NCBI GenBank assembly: GCA_017519885.1
Contig: JAFWRO010000033.1
Location: 1 to 64,000 of the forward strand
Source: Liminaster sp017519885
GTDB taxonomy: Bacteria > Bacteroidota > Bacteroidia > Bacteroidales > UBA3663
Length of the DNA: 64,000 bases
Direction of reading: 5' to 3'
In this document: positions 18,030-27,659 of the stretch, in pieces
How positions within the stretch are numbered: position 1 is the first letter of the stretch
Layout of the letters: each line of letters begins with the position of its first letter
The notes under the pieces: generated by a model
The model's database searches: none
The model's input: the letters and a program-made list of their open reading frames with translations, nothing else
What the model was told of the DNA's origin: nothing
Made by a program: the position numbers and the translations under genes

Positions 18030-20309
18030 CTAAAAAGGATATCCAACGGCAAAGTGCAGTGTATTGTGGTTGCTGCGGAAAGGATGAGGAAGCGCCCACG
18101 ACTCGTCGGCATCAGACGAAGGGTCGAAAGCCTTGAAGCCCCAGTCGAGACGAAGTATCACAAAATCGGTGACGACACGCAGGCCAAGACCCCACGATGC
18201 CGCAATCTCCTTATAGAAGTTCGACGTAAATTGTCCGCCTTCCTGGTTTTCGTACTCCTTGATGGTCCAGACATTGCCCGCATCAACGAAGAATGCCGAT
18301 TCGAACTTCCAGAACAGACGGGTACGCAATTCAAGTGAAGCATCCAAACGAACGTCACCGCACTGATTGAAATAGTTGTAGGCCGAACCAGCCGAGGCGT
18401 ATTTACCTGGCCCCAGTTCTCGTACCGACCAGCCACGAACCGAGTTGGCGCCACCCGAATAGTAGCGTTTCTCAAACGGCATAACGTCGCTGTTGCCATA
18501 AGGCACAGCCACACCTCCTGCCAGGTGGAGGGCAAGGCGCGATCGGTCGGTCATGTAGTGACTGTAACTCCAGTCGGCATCGAATCGCGCATATTGCTCG
18601 AATGGTTGGCCAAATATCTCGTATCTGCCTTCAGAAGTCTGTCCTGCCCTAACCGAATTGCAAACGGCCGAGAGGAGGTTACCCGATATCTCAGGATTGA
18701 GTCGAAGGTACCATAGGTCGCGCGTGGTCTGCTGGGTTCGTCCAGTAGTAAGGGTATTGTTTCCCATATAAATCGTATAGTCCATACCGAAGATGAAGTG
18801 GTCGGTATAGGAACTGTAGATGATTGGGCCAAGGTTCTGTACCAGCGACTTGAACGTCTCGCTCTGTTCAGGCAGATAGACGTAGCTGATGTTGAGTACG
18901 TCCCACACGTGGCGAATAGTGGAGTTGGCTGTGCTCCACTTGTACCCGATTACAGCCGAAGCCACATTGCGGTTGTATTCAGGACGACTCTGACGCGACA
19001 GACTGGCTTTGACGAGGGTTGTAGCTAGGCTTTTGCGACGCGTTTCGTCCTTGATGAAGGGGAAGAGAAACTGTGGAAAATCGACGCTGAACTCGGCAGC
19101 ATATTCCTGGTAATTGTCGTTGACGAGTTTCTCAACATTTCCGCTCAATGCCTCGTAACTGCCTTTCAAATGGGTCGTGAACGCTTCGGAACCATGGAAG
19201 ATGTTGCGATGCTGATAGGTCGCACCCAAGGCAAAGCCCAAGTCACCTGCCGTATTGGTACCATCGATTTCGAACTGTACCGCATGGTTCGACAAAGGCG
19301 TCAACTGGATGAAGCAATCGAGTTCCTGACCATCACCCGGCACTGGCTCCACACGGACATTGACATATCTCAGGATGTGCAGACGACTGAGCGAAGCGTA
19401 GGTATTTCGAACAGCTCGTTCGGAATAAAGCATACCAGGAAGGACGTGGCTATTTCGAATCAAAACGCGATCGCGCAAATAGCAATGCTCTCCCGACCAA
19501 GTCACGTCGTAGCCTGGTTGCTCCAAAGGCCGTGTTTGCGACTGCAATGCCGCACTATCGCTCTGTGTCGACAGCACATTGTAGTTGGTAATGAAATGCA
19601 CCTGACGGATTCGCCAAGGCTTGTGACCATCCTTTAGAACACAAGTCAGATCGACATCCTCACTGCCGGCAAGAGTGTCGGCCAGGAACGAAACATCTTC
19701 CTTGTCGAAATCCCAATAACCTCGTTCGCGCAACAAAGCTGTAATGCGTTCGCGTTCGCTCTCAAGACGCGAACGGTCAAGCAACTGTCCAGTTTGCAGC
19801 AAACGAGCTGATGGCGTCTCATCGATGAGTCGCTGGAGCGTCGTATCGGCCGAAACATACGCGAGGGAAGCCAGTCGACGTGGACGTCCCGACTTGATGT
19901 CATACGTCACCAATGCCTTTCCATTGCGAATCCTGACACGATGGCTTGCTACTGCATCAAGATAGCCCTGTTGCTGCATGACACGCTGCAAGGCTCGATC
20001 AGTGCGGTCGGTTGTCTCTTCATCAAAGATGGCTGGTGCTGTGCCAAGACGCTGTCGCATGCGATGCCAGGAGGTAAGCGTGTCGGGATGCCATACCCAG
20101 GCAGAAATAGGCAGGAAACCAAAGGTGCGCCGATAAGGACGCTGCAAGATTGCCATTCGCAGTTGGCTGTCCTGTGACGGCTCTCCATCGACACGTATCA
20201 CGACTCGGCTGACCACAGCATCTCCATCGGCCACATGTTTGGCCACACGACAGCTCGTAACCGTCATGCTCAAAAAAAGGACGAAGAGGATTATGTAGAA
20301 ACGCTGCAT
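18030..20309 (-). CDS. TamA/BamA-like outer-membrane barrel lipoprotein
   Basis: A 759-residue protein with a lipoprotein signal (MTVTSC, Cys about 20), POTRA-like modules between about 30 and 340, and a C-terminal Omp85-type barrel (RGWSVRELGPGKYASAGSA is the characteristic barrel-lumen region; the last strand ends with F). Bacteroidota TamA-like proteins insert or translocate envelope proteins, often without a TamB neighbour; none is seen here. It is the first gene of a minus-strand run through 12095, with a divergent promoter shared with murB. Confidence 0.85.
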   Translation of the reverse strand: MQRFYIILFVLFLSMTVTSCRVAKHVADGDAVVSRVVIRVDGEPSQDSQLRMAILQRPYRRTFGFLPISAWVWHPDTLTSWHRMRQRLGTAPAIFDEETTDRTDRALQRVMQQQGYLDAVASHRVRIRNGKALVTYDIKSGRPRRLASLAYVSADTTLQRLIDETPSARLLQTGQLLDRSRLESERERITALLRERGYWDFDKEDVSFLADTLAGSEDVDLTCVLKDGHKPWRIRQVHFITNYNVLSTQSDSAALQSQTRPLEQPGYDVTWSGEHCYLRDRVLIRNSHVLPGMLYSERAVRNTYASLSRLHILRYVNVRVEPVPGDGQELDCFIQLTPLSNHAVQFEIDGTNTAGDLGFALGATYQHRNIFHGSEAFTTHLKGSYEALSGNVEKLVNDNYQEYAAEFSVDFPQFLFPFIKDETRRKSLATTLVKASLSRQSRPEYNRNVASAVIGYKWSTANSTIRHVWDVLNISYVYLPEQSETFKSLVQNLGPIIYSSYTDHFIFGMDYTIYMGNNTLTTGRTQQTTRDLWYLRLNPEISGNLLSAVCNSVRAGQTSEGRYEIFGQPFEQYARFDADWSYSHYMTDRSRLALHLAGGVAVPYGNSDVMPFEKRYYSGGANSVRGWSVRELGPGKYASAGSAYNYFNQCGDVRLDASLELRTRLFWKFESAFFVDAGNVWTIKEYENQEGGQFTSNFYKEIAASWGLGLRVVTDFVILRLDWGFKAFDPSSDADESWALPHPFRSNHNTLHFAVGYPF

Positions 20310-20351
20310 GCAGAGGTGTCTTAATTACGAGTTCACACTCGATTGGGGCTG

Positions 20352-20383
20352 CAAATATACTGCTTTTTGTAATAAAATGCAAA
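20352..20383 (-). promoter_or_regulatory. Promoter of the tamA-like operon
   Basis: On the minus strand, TTTG (20380-20383), 20 bp, then TATATTTG (20352-20359). It lies back to back with the murB promoter. Confidence 0.7.
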
Positions 20384-20397
20384 AAAAGTCGGAGAAA

Positions 20398-20429
20398 TTT
20401 GCATTTGTCGGAAAGTTTAAATAACTTTG
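20398..20429 (+). promoter_or_regulatory. Promoter of murB
   Basis: TTTG (20398-20401), 20 bp, then TAACTTTG (20422-20429). Transcription would begin about 17 nt before the start codon chosen at 20453, which supports that start over the frame opening at 20399. Confidence 0.75.
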
Positions 20430-20452
20430 CAGCCAAAATAACACCTTTTGGA

Positions 20453-21559
20453 ATGAAAAAAATTACTTTTGACGCACCGCTCTTATCACACAATACCTTT
20501 GGTATGAATGTCAAGGCAGCAGTACTTGCCGAATATGACACTGTGAGCCAACTCCGAGAGATACTGACTGATCCGATAATCGCCGACCTCATGCTAGCCG
20601 AAAAGAACAAGGGACACCTCCCCTTCTGGCACATCGGAAGCGGATCGAACCTGTTGTTTACGGGCGACTACCCGGGTGTCGTGCTTCATAGCCTGGCAAA
20701 GGGCATCAGCAGGATTACAGACGACGATGTATCTGCAGACAACACTGATGGAGATTGTCTGCTCAAAGTTGAAGCAGGAACCCTTTGGGATGACGTGTGT
20801 GCCTACTGTTCCGAAAATGGTTTATACGGGCCCGAAAACCTCTCGCTGATACCTGGCGAAATGGGGGCCGCAGCCGTGCAGAATATTGGCGCCTATGGCG
20901 TGGAAATCAGCAAATTGATTGAAGAAGTTATCTGCTGGGATGTAGAGGCCGACAAGGAGCATCGATTCCGCTGCGACGAGATGGGATACGGCTATCGTGA
21001 ATCACGACTGAAGCACGCTGCCGACAAGGCTCGCTTCATCGTAACGAGCGTAATTCTGAGGGTGCAAAGAGCCCGAAAACTGCATCTTGAATATGCGGGC
21101 ATCAAGCGTGCCTTAGGCATCGAAAATGTCAACGAAGCCGACCTCGCAGCCTCCATCAGCCCAACCCTTCAAGAAGTACGCAATGCCGTGATCAGGATCC
21201 GTGAGGGCAAACTACCCGACCCCAAGGTAATCGGCAACGCCGGGTCTTTCTTCAAGAATCCCGTGGTCGATAATTCGATCTTCAACCCTATTCTTGCGCA
21301 ATATCCCGATATGCCACATTATGTTATCGATGCGGACCATACTAAAATCCCAGCTGGCTGGATGATAGAACAATGTGGTTGGAAAGGAAAGGACCTGGGT
21401 CGAGCAGGCGTTTACGAGAAGCAGAGCCTCGTGCTCGTCAATCGCGGCGGAGCCAAGCCAGAAGAGATTGTTCGCCTATGCCAGACCATCATCGACGATG
21501 TGGAGAAGAAGTTTGGAATACGCATCGAGCCGGAAGTCAACCTGATTGTGGGTCGATAG
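20453..21559 (+). CDS. murB: UDP-N-acetylenolpyruvoylglucosamine reductase
   Basis: A 368-residue FAD enzyme that reduces UDP-GlcNAc-enolpyruvate to UDP-MurNAc in peptidoglycan synthesis. Motifs are NTFGMNVKA at the N-terminus, the FAD-binding HIGSGSNLLF, GAAAVQNIGAYGVEIS, the type I insertion (CDEMGYGYRESRLK) and the catalytic serine in GSFFKNP. The downstream Glu region is RIEPEVN at the end. The promoter position fixes the start at 20453. It precedes the threonine operon but that has its own -7 box, so it may be monocistronic. Confidence 0.95.
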   Translation: MKKITFDAPLLSHNTFGMNVKAAVLAEYDTVSQLREILTDPIIADLMLAEKNKGHLPFWHIGSGSNLLFTGDYPGVVLHSLAKGISRITDDDVSADNTDGDCLLKVEAGTLWDDVCAYCSENGLYGPENLSLIPGEMGAAAVQNIGAYGVEISKLIEEVICWDVEADKEHRFRCDEMGYGYRESRLKHAADKARFIVTSVILRVQRARKLHLEYAGIKRALGIENVNEADLAASISPTLQEVRNAVIRIREGKLPDPKVIGNAGSFFKNPVVDNSIFNPILAQYPDMPHYVIDADHTKIPAGWMIEQCGWKGKDLGRAGVYEKQSLVLVNRGGAKPEEIVRLCQTIIDDVEKKFGIRIEPEVNLIVGR

Positions 21560-21657
21560 TTATTACACGAAAATAGCATTTTCCTTCGGAAAACGTGAAT
21601 TTTGAGAAGAAAAACACGATTTTCGAGGAAAATGTTTCATTATTCATAAAAATTGTG

Positions 21658-21665
21658 TATCTTTG
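21658..21665 (+). promoter_or_regulatory. -7 element for the threonine operon
   Basis: TATCTTTG, 50 nt upstream of the thrA start. No clear -33 TTTG (GTTTC is at the right distance), and no leader peptide rich in threonine or isoleucine codons is visible, so classic attenuation is not supported. Confidence 0.65.
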
Positions 21666-21715
21666 CACCCGTCTTTAAGGTAAGTATATTTTCCATCGTA
21701 TTTTCGTAAATATAT

Positions 21716-24151
21716 ATGCACGTACTCAAATTTGGTGGCTCCTCTGTGGGCTCCATTGCAAGCATCAAGAATGTAAAACAAATCGTCGAAAGTCGCACCG
21801 AACCTGTCATTGTCGTTGTCAGTGCCCTTGGTGGAATTACCGACCGTCTCATTGCTACTGCTCAGAAAGCGTCGGTTGGCGACGAGTCCTTCCGCGATGA
21901 ATTCCAGTTCATACTCGAACGTCATTTCGACGTTGTTTCCGGCTTGCTTGAAGGTGAGCAACTCGAAAGCATCAAGCTGTTTCTCAACAAGACGCTCAGC
22001 GAACTGAAGGACATCTACGAAGGTGTCTTCCTGATCCGCGAACTTTCGCCCCGCACCCTTTGTACGGTTGTCAGCTACGGCGAGCGTATATCGAGCCGCA
22101 TCATTGCCACCGTCATCAAGGATGCTGAGCATGTCGATAGTCGTGAAATCGTCAAGACAAAGAAGGTCTTCGCCAAAAACGTCTGCGACTTCAACCTCAC
22201 CAATCCACTCGTTCGTGAGCGTCTCTCGCGTCCCAACCCTGTCATTGTGCTCGGCGGATTCATCAGTCGCGATGCCGAAACTGGCGAAGTGACTAACCTG
22301 GGACGTGGCGGTTCGGACTATACTGCTGCGATTATTGCTGCTGCTCTGGATGCCGACATGCTTGAAATATGGACCGATGTCGATGGCTTCATGACTGCCG
22401 ATCCACGTGTCATCAATTCAGCTTACGTCATCAACGAACTATCGTTCATCGAGGCCATGGAGCTTTGCAACTTCGGTGCGAAGGTCATCTATCCTCCGAC
22501 AATCTTCCCGGTGTTCCACAAGAACATCCCCATCGTCATCAAGAATACCTTCAACCCCACGGCAAAGGGAACTCTCATCCACAAGAATCCAAGCCATGAT
22601 GACCTGAAGATCATCAAGGGCATCTCGTCAATCAACGACACTTGTCTGGTCACCATTTCCGGTCTCGGTATGGTAGGTGTGATTGGTGTGAACAAGCGCA
22701 TCTTCTCGGCTTTGGCTGACCACGGCATCTCGGTCTTCATCGTTTCGCAGGCATCGTCTGAGAGCACCACCACCATCGGTGTGAAGAACGACGAGGCCGA
22801 CAAGACGATTGCTGTGCTCAAGGAGGAGTTCAAGTACGAGATACAGGCTGGTGAAATCAGCGACATCACAGCCGAACACGATCTTGCTACGGTAGCCGTA
22901 GTGGGCGAAAAGATGAAATCGACCACCGGCATCGCCGGCAAACTCTTCCGCATCATGGGTCTCAATGGCATCAATATCATCGCCTGTGCCCAAGGTGCAT
23001 CGGAGACCAACATTTCGTTTGTCATCAAGAAGAGCTCGTTGCGTAAGGCCCTCAATGTTATTCACGACTCCTTCTTCCTCTCTGAGGTTTCAATCCTCAA
23101 CATCTTCCTCACGGGCGTAGGTGTCGTAGGTCGCAATCTGATCTACCAGATTCGCAACCAGCAGGCCTACTTGCAGCAGCACAAGAACTTGCAGCTCCGC
23201 ATCGTTGGTCTGGCCAACTCACGTCAATGTATCTTCAATCGCGAGGGCATCGACCTCGACAACTGGGAGGCCGAACTCAAGGCTTCGACCAACAAGAGTT
23301 CTCCGGCCATCCTTCGCGAAGCCATCCTGGGTATGAACATCTTCAACGCAGTCTTTGTCGATTGCACGGCTTCACCAGCCATCTCAGGCCTCTATCAGGA
23401 TCTGCTTGCCCACAACGTCAGCGTCGTTTGTGCCAACAAGGTTGCCGCTTCGGGCGATTACAACAACTACGCACAGCTCAAGCGTACAGCCCGTGTGCGT
23501 GGCGTCAAATATCTCTTCGAGACCAACGTGGGTGCCGGTCTTCCTATCATCAACACCATCAACAACCTGATCAACTCGGGTGACGAAGTGCTCCGTATCG
23601 AAGCCGTGGTAAGTGGCACGCTCAACTACATCTTCAACGTGCTGAGCGAAGAAGTGCCCATGTCGCAGGCAATCAAGATGGCACGTGAGGCAGGTTTTGC
23701 CGAGCCCGATCCTCGTCAGGACCTCAATGCGAGCGACGTTATCCGCAAGATCACCATCCTTGCCCGCGAATCGGGCTACCGCGTGTCGCAGGAAGATGTC
23801 GAAAAGCATCTCTTCATCCCCGACGACTACTTCAAGGGTTCGCTCGAGGATTTCTGGCAGCGCATTCCCGAGTTGGACGACTACTTCGAGGAGATGCGCA
23901 AGGAAGCTGCCAGCCATGGCCAGGTGTTCCGTTTCGTGGCAACCCTCGACCGTGGCAAGTGTTCGGTAGCTCTTCGCAAGGTGGGCACCAACAGCCCCTT
24001 CTATCGTCTCGAAGGCTCCAACAATGTCATCCTCCTCACCACTGCCCGCTATCATGAGCAGCCGATGGAGATCAAGGGCTACGGCGCTGGAGCAGCTGTC
24101 ACCGCCGCAGGTGTCTTTGCCGACATCATCAGCATCGCCAATATCCGATAA
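21716..24151 (+). CDS. thrA: Bifunctional aspartokinase / homoserine dehydrogenase I
   Basis: An 811-residue fusion enzyme. The N-terminal aspartokinase (1-290) starts with VLKFGGSSVG and carries FISRDAETGEVTNLGRGGSDYTAA; the central part has tandem ACT regulatory domains (about 310-465). The C-terminal homoserine dehydrogenase has GVGVVGRNLI near 465 for NAD(P) binding, then GTLNYIFNVL and the catalytic segment AREAGFAEPDPRQDL. It catalyses the first and third steps from aspartate to threonine and methionine. The ACT domains imply threonine feedback. It leads an operon with the ApgM-like gene and thrC. Confidence 0.97.
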   Translation: MHVLKFGGSSVGSIASIKNVKQIVESRTEPVIVVVSALGGITDRLIATAQKASVGDESFRDEFQFILERHFDVVSGLLEGEQLESIKLFLNKTLSELKDIYEGVFLIRELSPRTLCTVVSYGERISSRIIATVIKDAEHVDSREIVKTKKVFAKNVCDFNLTNPLVRERLSRPNPVIVLGGFISRDAETGEVTNLGRGGSDYTAAIIAAALDADMLEIWTDVDGFMTADPRVINSAYVINELSFIEAMELCNFGAKVIYPPTIFPVFHKNIPIVIKNTFNPTAKGTLIHKNPSHDDLKIIKGISSINDTCLVTISGLGMVGVIGVNKRIFSALADHGISVFIVSQASSESTTTIGVKNDEADKTIAVLKEEFKYEIQAGEISDITAEHDLATVAVVGEKMKSTTGIAGKLFRIMGLNGINIIACAQGASETNISFVIKKSSLRKALNVIHDSFFLSEVSILNIFLTGVGVVGRNLIYQIRNQQAYLQQHKNLQLRIVGLANSRQCIFNREGIDLDNWEAELKASTNKSSPAILREAILGMNIFNAVFVDCTASPAISGLYQDLLAHNVSVVCANKVAASGDYNNYAQLKRTARVRGVKYLFETNVGAGLPIINTINNLINSGDEVLRIEAVVSGTLNYIFNVLSEEVPMSQAIKMAREAGFAEPDPRQDLNASDVIRKITILARESGYRVSQEDVEKHLFIPDDYFKGSLEDFWQRIPELDDYFEEMRKEAASHGQVFRFVATLDRGKCSVALRKVGTNSPFYRLEGSNNVILLTTARYHEQPMEIKGYGAGAAVTAAGVFADIISIANIR

Positions 24152-24152
24152 A

Positions 24153-24205
24153 TCGGATTAATCCGAATACTCTGAGTACTCCGAACACTCGGAGAAAACC
24201 GAGTA
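24153..24205. repeat. Palindrome cluster between thrA and the ApgM-like gene
   Basis: Immediately after the thrA stop lie the perfect palindrome TCGGATTAATCCGA (24153-24166), then the word GAGTACTCCGA in several forms and a 7-bp hairpin CTCGGAG/CTCCGAG. No U-tract follows, so it is probably an intra-operon structure and not a full terminator. Confidence 0.7.
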
Positions 24206-24257
24206 CTCCGAGATGGTTCGATCAAATTTCTCAAAACATTATTTAAGGTATATTGTT

Positions 24258-25601
24258 ATGAAGTATCTCATTATTTTAGCTGACGGAGCTGCTGACGAGC
24301 CCGTCGAACTGCTTGGCGACAAGACGCCACTGCAGGCGGCTCGCAAACCCTATATCGATCGATTGGCTCGCGAAGGGGTAAATGGACGACTCATCACCGT
24401 CCCCGAGGGCTATCATCCCGGTTCGGAAATCGCTCACCTGGGACTGTTGGGCTACGACATCTCGAAAGTCTTCGAAGGTCGCGGTTCACTCGAAGCAGCC
24501 TCTATGCAGGTGCCCATCGAAAGGGATGAGGTGGCTATGCGTTGCAATGTCATCTGCCTTGATGGCGACATCATCAAAAACCACTCAGCCGGAAATATCT
24601 CTACCCAGGAAGCTGACGAACTGATCAAGACGCTCAACGAGCAGCTCCCATCGTTCACGCTCGACAGTGGACGTGTGGTGGAACCCAGCGACATCCGTTT
24701 CTTCACAGGTGTTTCCTACCGTCATCTCTTGAAGATCAAGGGTGGCAACAAGCACGTGAGCTGCACACCTCCGCACGACCGTATTGGCAAACCCTGGAAA
24801 CCTGAACTACCTAAGAACGAATACGACGTCTTCCGTCTCAACGAACCCATCACCAGACTCTCACCCAAAGAGACTGCCGACCTGCTCCGCAAACTCATCC
24901 TATGGAGCCAAGGTATTCTGGCCAATCACCCCGTCAACATAAAGCGTATGGCCGAAGGCAAGGATCCCGCCAACAGCATCTGGCCATGGAGCCTTGGATA
25001 TCGCCCGCAGATGCAGACGCTTATGAGCCTCTTCCCCGAACGTGTCCGTACTGGAGCAGTCATTTCTGCCGTCGATCTCATTTTCGGCATTGGTGTCTAT
25101 TGCGGCCTCGACAAGGTGAACGTACCCGGTACGACAGGACTGTGGGACACCAACTACGAAGGCAAGGCCGATGCTGCCATCGAGCAGCTTAAGCAGAAGG
25201 ACTTCGTCTTCCTCCACATCGAAGCCACCGACGAAGCTGGTCACGATGGTGATGCAGTTCTAAAGAAGACCTGTGTGGAAGATATCGACAACCGCGTCGT
25301 TGCCCGCATCTTGAAGGAGGTAGAAAAGTGGGACGAGCCCGTTCGCATTGCCGTGCTCCCCGATCATCCCACTCCCATCAAATACAGGACTCACACCACG
25401 TCCCCCGTTCCTTTCGTCATCTGGCAGTCAAAGCCAAGCCAGCCCGGCGACCCCGTTGCCATCTTCGCCGACGATGTGCAAAGCTACGACGAGGATGCTG
25501 CCGCCAAGGGCGCCCTCGGCCTTATGAAGGACGATGAATTCATCCGTTTCTTCCTGGGTGAAACCCTCCCCGTCCCATCCTCAAAACGTATAGTCAAATA
25601 A
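24258..25601 (+). CDS. ApgM-like phosphotransfer enzyme, probable homoserine kinase
   Basis: A 447-residue alkaline-phosphatase-superfamily protein that would be annotated as cofactor-independent phosphoglycerate mutase (archaeal ApgM type). The family motifs are visible: MKYLIILADGAADEP at the start, GSEIAHLGLLGYD (catalytic Ser with metal), the Asp/His set in HIEATDEAGHDGD and PDHPTPIKYRTHT. It lies between thrA and thrC, 4 bp from thrC, exactly where thrB should be, and no GHMP-type homoserine kinase is in the operon. From memory, an ApgM-like protein in this position has been assigned homoserine kinase activity in Bacteroides thetaiotaomicron. I start at 24258; the frame open from 24213 lacks family similarity. 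Confidence 0.8.
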   Translation: MKYLIILADGAADEPVELLGDKTPLQAARKPYIDRLAREGVNGRLITVPEGYHPGSEIAHLGLLGYDISKVFEGRGSLEAASMQVPIERDEVAMRCNVICLDGDIIKNHSAGNISTQEADELIKTLNEQLPSFTLDSGRVVEPSDIRFFTGVSYRHLLKIKGGNKHVSCTPPHDRIGKPWKPELPKNEYDVFRLNEPITRLSPKETADLLRKLILWSQGILANHPVNIKRMAEGKDPANSIWPWSLGYRPQMQTLMSLFPERVRTGAVISAVDLIFGIGVYCGLDKVNVPGTTGLWDTNYEGKADAAIEQLKQKDFVFLHIEATDEAGHDGDAVLKKTCVEDIDNRVVARILKEVEKWDEPVRIAVLPDHPTPIKYRTHTTSPVPFVIWQSKPSQPGDPVAIFADDVQSYDEDAAAKGALGLMKDDEFIRFFLGETLPVPSSKRIVK

Positions 25602-25605
25602 AAAT

Positions 25606-26958
25606 ATGAAATACTACAGCACGAACCGTCAAGCCCCCGAGGCAACCCTCAGCGAGGCTGTCATCAAAGGCCTGGCTCCCGACAAGGGCCTCTATATGCC
25701 CGAGCGCATCTCTCCCCTGCCACCATCGTTCTTCGACCATATCGAGGACCTCTCTTTGCAGGAGATAGCCTTCCAGGTGGCACAAGCCTTCTTTGGTGAA
25801 GACATCCCTGCAGATGACCTCAAGGCCATCGTTTACGACACGTTGCAGTTTGAGATTCCGCTCGTCAAAGTGAATGACAGCATCTATAGCCTGGAACTTT
25901 ATCATGGTCCGACCTGTGCCTTCAAGGATGTGGGTGCACGATTCATGGCGCGCCTCCTCTCCTATTTCGTGAAACGTCATCCTTCGAACAAGGGCAACGT
26001 ACACGTGCTTGTAGCCACTTCGGGCGATACGGGCTCTGCTGTAGCCAACGGATTCCTGGGTGTGCCCGGCATCGATGTAACCGTTCTCTATCCAAAGGAC
26101 AAGGTAAGCCTCATCCAGGAGAAACAGTTCACCACACTCGGTCAGAACATCACCGCCCTGGAGGTGGAAGGTGTGTTCGACGATTGTCAGCGTCTCGTCA
26201 AGGAAGCATTCATGGACCAGGAACTCAACGACAAGTTCTTCCTTACCTCGGCCAACTCCATCAACGTGGCACGTTTCCTTCCGCAGGCATTCTATTATTT
26301 CCATGCCTACGCTCAGCTCAAGAAACTCAATCCCGAAGCAGCCAGGAATATGGTCATCTGCGTTCCTTCGGGCAACTTTGGCAACATCTGCGCTGGAATC
26401 TTCGGTGCAAAGATGGGACTGCCCGTCAAGCGCTTCATCGCTTCGAACAACGCCAACGACATCTTCTTCCAATATCTCCAGACGGGTCACTACAACCCAC
26501 GTGACACACAAGCCACACTCGCTAATGCGATGGATGTGGGCGATCCCTCGAACTTCGCACGCATCATCAACCTCTATGGCGGTGGTCAGCAAAAAGCAGT
26601 GAAGATCACACCCGAAGAGGCCTACGATGCCATCACTCGCGAAATCAGCGGAGCCACCTACAACGACGAGCAGATCAAGGCTGCCATGCTCAAGGCGCTC
26701 CACGACGATGGCTACGTCTGCGATCCACATGGTGCATGCGGCTATCAGGCGTTGGTCGACGGCCTCAAGCCAGGCGAAGTGGGCATCTTCCTTGAGACAG
26801 CGCATCCTGCCAAGTTCAAGGACACCGTCGAAGCCATCATCGGTCAGGAGGTGAAGATTCCTGCCACCTTGCAGAAGTTCATGGCAGGCACAAAGAAATC
26901 CCTGCCGATGTCGGGCAAGTTCGATGACTTCAAGGCATTCCTTTTGAAAAACTTATAA
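25606..26958 (+). CDS. thrC: Threonine synthase
   Basis: A 450-residue PLP enzyme that converts O-phosphohomoserine to threonine, the final step. The PLP lysine is K107 in GPTCAFKDVGARF, and the phosphate-binding region is PSGNFGNICAG. The N-terminus (KYYSTNRQAPEATLSEAV) is the standard dimer arm. It begins 4 bp after the ApgM-like gene, and its stop overlaps the next start by one base, so the four genes are one transcript. Confidence 0.96.
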   Translation: MKYYSTNRQAPEATLSEAVIKGLAPDKGLYMPERISPLPPSFFDHIEDLSLQEIAFQVAQAFFGEDIPADDLKAIVYDTLQFEIPLVKVNDSIYSLELYHGPTCAFKDVGARFMARLLSYFVKRHPSNKGNVHVLVATSGDTGSAVANGFLGVPGIDVTVLYPKDKVSLIQEKQFTTLGQNITALEVEGVFDDCQRLVKEAFMDQELNDKFFLTSANSINVARFLPQAFYYFHAYAQLKKLNPEAARNMVICVPSGNFGNICAGIFGAKMGLPVKRFIASNNANDIFFQYLQTGHYNPRDTQATLANAMDVGDPSNFARIINLYGGGQQKAVKITPEEAYDAITREISGATYNDEQIKAAMLKALHDDGYVCDPHGACGYQALVDGLKPGEVGIFLETAHPAKFKDTVEAIIGQEVKIPATLQKFMAGTKKSLPMSGKFDDFKAFLLKNL

Positions 26959-27635
26959 TGAACGGTGCCGGGAAAACATCCGCAACTGCCGAACTTTTCA
27001 ATGCCTGCACACATCTGGTGGGTCTCCTCATGATGCTCGCCATTTCGTGGGTGTTGATATGGTTCGGCTATACCAAGAACTGGGAGAATGCCTTCGGCGT
27101 AACCTTCTTCACTGTTGGTATGCTGCTGATGTACCTGGCATCGGTCACCTATCATTTCTGGAAACCGGGAACGAAAGGCAAACTCATCCTGCGCAAACTC
27201 GACCATATCTCGATATATATTCTGATTGCATCGAGTTACACGCCCATCTGTATGCAGCTTGTCGAGGACAATATGCTGCTCGAAGGATGGGTCAGCTTCG
27301 GCATCATCTGGTTCCTAGCCATACTCGGCATCTTCTACAAGATCTTCTGGTGGTTGCAGTACCCACGTCTCTCCATCATCCTTTATCTCATTCTCGGCTG
27401 GTCCATTCTCTTCTTCATCGAACCGGTCCGACATTCTCTCACCACGCTCTCCTTATTATTAATAATAGCCGAAGGCATAATCTACACCTTCGGCATCTAC
27501 TTTTTTATCAACGACCGCACACACCGCTATTATCACGGCATTTGGCACATCTTTGTCATCTTGGGCACCCTTTGTCATTGGGCCGCCGTCTTCGTCATGG
27601 CCTGGCCTTGGGAAAACGGACTTTGGGCCAATTAA
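26958..27635 (+). CDS. Hemolysin III / PAQR-family membrane protein
   Basis: A 225-residue integral membrane protein with seven hydrophobic segments, typical of the YqfA/hemolysin III (PAQR) family. The conserved metal-linked residues are seen: SVTYHF in TM2, LDHISIYILIASSYTP in TM3 and HGIWHIFVILGTLCHW near the end. The family has an enigmatic role, with membrane homeostasis often proposed; 'hemolysin' is a historic label. It overlaps thrC by one base (TAATG), so it is translationally coupled to threonine synthesis genes with no obvious pathway link. Confidence 0.88.
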   Translation: MNGAGKTSATAELFNACTHLVGLLMMLAISWVLIWFGYTKNWENAFGVTFFTVGMLLMYLASVTYHFWKPGTKGKLILRKLDHISIYILIASSYTPICMQLVEDNMLLEGWVSFGIIWFLAILGIFYKIFWWLQYPRLSIILYLILGWSILFFIEPVRHSLTTLSLLLIIAEGIIYTFGIYFFINDRTHRYYHGIWHIFVILGTLCHWAAVFVMAWPWENGLWAN

Positions 27636-27659
27636 CCTTCCCTAGTTATTAGCATCACG

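Noticed and set aside
21559..21716. Threonine attenuator leader before thrA
   Set aside because: The transcript leader is only about 45 nt and no Thr/Ile-rich peptide or terminator-antiterminator pair is seen.
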